A stretch of 13,231 nt of DNA from Desulfovibrionaceae bacterium (GTDB taxonomy: Bacteria; Desulfobacterota; Desulfovibrionia; Desulfovibrionales; Desulfovibrionaceae). The DNA lies in assembly GCA_900770205.1 (NCBI GenBank), contig CAAGJV010000324.1, positions 1 through 13,231 on the forward strand. Reading direction: 5' to 3'. A program made the position numbers and the translations under genes. The notes below the pieces were generated by a model, which ran no database searches, was not told where the DNA came from, and saw nothing but the letters and a program-made list of their open reading frames with translations. Positions 12,716 to 13,231 of the stretch are shown here, piece by piece (positions within the stretch are counted from its first letter, which is position 1; each line of letters opens with the position of its first letter).

Positions 12716-13231
12716 ATGAAGTCTGTACTGCTGATAGGGCTGGGCCGCTTTGGGCGCCGCATGGCCAAAAAGCTGAGAGAACTGAACCATGAAGTTCTTG
12801 CTGTAGACCGCAGCGAACAGCGCGTGAACGAGGCCCTTGATTTTGTGACCAGCGCCCAGATTGCGGATGCAACGAGCGAATCGTTTCTCCGCTCTGTGGG
12901 GGTAGGAAATTTCGATATGTGCGTGGTGGCCATTGGCAGCGATTTCCAGAGTTCGTTAGAAACCACGGCACTTCTTAAGGAACTTGGGGCGCGTTTTGTG
13001 GTGTCCCGCGCTTCGAGGGAAGTACACGCTAAGTTTCTTTCGCGCAATGGCGCCGATGAGGTGGTTTACCCGGAACGGCAGACGGCAGACTGGGCCGCCA
13101 TGCGCTACAGCAGCGATTCTATTTTTGACTATGTGAAGCTTTCTCCCGAATATTCCATTTATGAAATTGCCGTGCCGAAGGCATGGGCGGGAAAAACCGT
13201 GAGGGAGCTGGCTGTCCGGCAGCAGTATCGG
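12716..13231 (+). CDS. ktrA: Potassium uptake regulatory subunit, KtrA/TrkA family RCK protein (3' end outside window)
   Basis: The first 172 codons of a gene that runs off the right edge without a stop. The RCK_N domain starts at once with a Rossmann nucleotide-binding motif, LLIGLGRFGRRMA (G8, G10, G13), and an acidic residue D31 at the end of the second strand that should hold the ribose of NAD(H) or ATP. The conserved DATSESFLRSVGV and VVAIGSDFQSS segments follow. From about residue 140 the sequence enters the RCK_C domain (YEIAVPKAWAGKTVREL). The protein forms an octameric ring on KtrB that gates K+ flow according to bound nucleotide. AGGAG at 12704-12708 precedes the ATG, and only 13 bases separate it from the channel gene, so the two form one operon. 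Confidence 0.93.
   Translation, partial: MKSVLLIGLGRFGRRMAKKLRELNHEVLAVDRSEQRVNEALDFVTSAQIADATSESFLRSVGVGNFDMCVVAIGSDFQSSLETTALLKELGARFVVSRASREVHAKFLSRNGADEVVYPERQTADWAAMRYSSDSIFDYVKLSPEYSIYEIAVPKAWAGKTVRELAVRQQYR

Noticed and set aside
12160..13047. Minus-strand open frame of about 295 codons
   Set aside because: It spans the antisense of both the KtrB and KtrA genes and has low-complexity polar sequence without a domain.
1..13231. Search for insertion sequences, phage genes, CRISPR arrays, defence genes, tRNA and rRNA
   Set aside because: I saw no transposase, integrase, regularly spaced repeats, cloverleaf or rRNA-like stretch; all large frames are explained by the listed genes.

Overview
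The window looks like chromosomal DNA from a strictly anaerobic, sulfate- or sulfite-reducing deltaproteobacterium of the Desulfovibrionaceae type. The evidence is an AhbC-like radical SAM enzyme (the siroheme-dependent route to heme b typical of sulfate reducers), a fused TRAP transporter next to a large flavoprotein, a lipoprotein resembling families seen mainly in Desulfovibrio relatives, and the order rpsF-rpsR-rplI-dnaB. Base composition is moderate and even. I saw no insertion sequence, phage gene, tRNA, rRNA or CRISPR array. This assignment is inferred from gene content, not from a database search.

Layout. (1) 108-5214, plus strand: an apparent operon of an Old Yellow Enzyme/2,4-dienoyl-CoA-reductase-like flavoprotein, a TRAP binding protein (DctP) and a fused TRAP permease (DctQM). 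A strong hairpin sits between dctP and dctQM, and a shared bidirectional terminator (5240-5272) closes the operon. (2) 5291-7689, minus strand: ahbC and, upstream of it, the tRNA 2-thiouridylase gene mnmA. They are separated by 173 bases that contain a perfect 16-base palindrome. (3) 7690-7830: a divergent promoter region. (4) 7831-8571, plus strand: a small lipoprotein gene. (5) 8596-11301, plus strand: the ribosomal/replication operon rpsF-rpsR-rplI-dnaB, with a consensus -35 box and a leader that folds like the S6:S18 autoregulatory RNA motif. (6) 11359-13231, plus strand: a KtrB/TrkH-type potassium channel subunit followed by its KtrA/TrkA-type regulatory subunit, cut by the window edge.

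How the genes work together. The first operon reads as an import-and-redox module. DctP captures an organic substrate in the periplasm, DctQM imports it with an ion gradient, and the cytoplasmic FMN/FAD/Fe-S flavoprotein reduces (or oxidises) it. Its substrate is not identifiable from sequence. Two departures from family norms make it the best candidate for undescribed biology: an enlarged last spacing in the Fe-S cysteine motif, and an alanine where most DctP proteins carry their carboxylate-binding arginine. The rest is mostly housekeeping: heme synthesis, tRNA modification, translation, replication and potassium uptake. The regulatory RNA structures around rpsF and the start of dnaB deserve attention.
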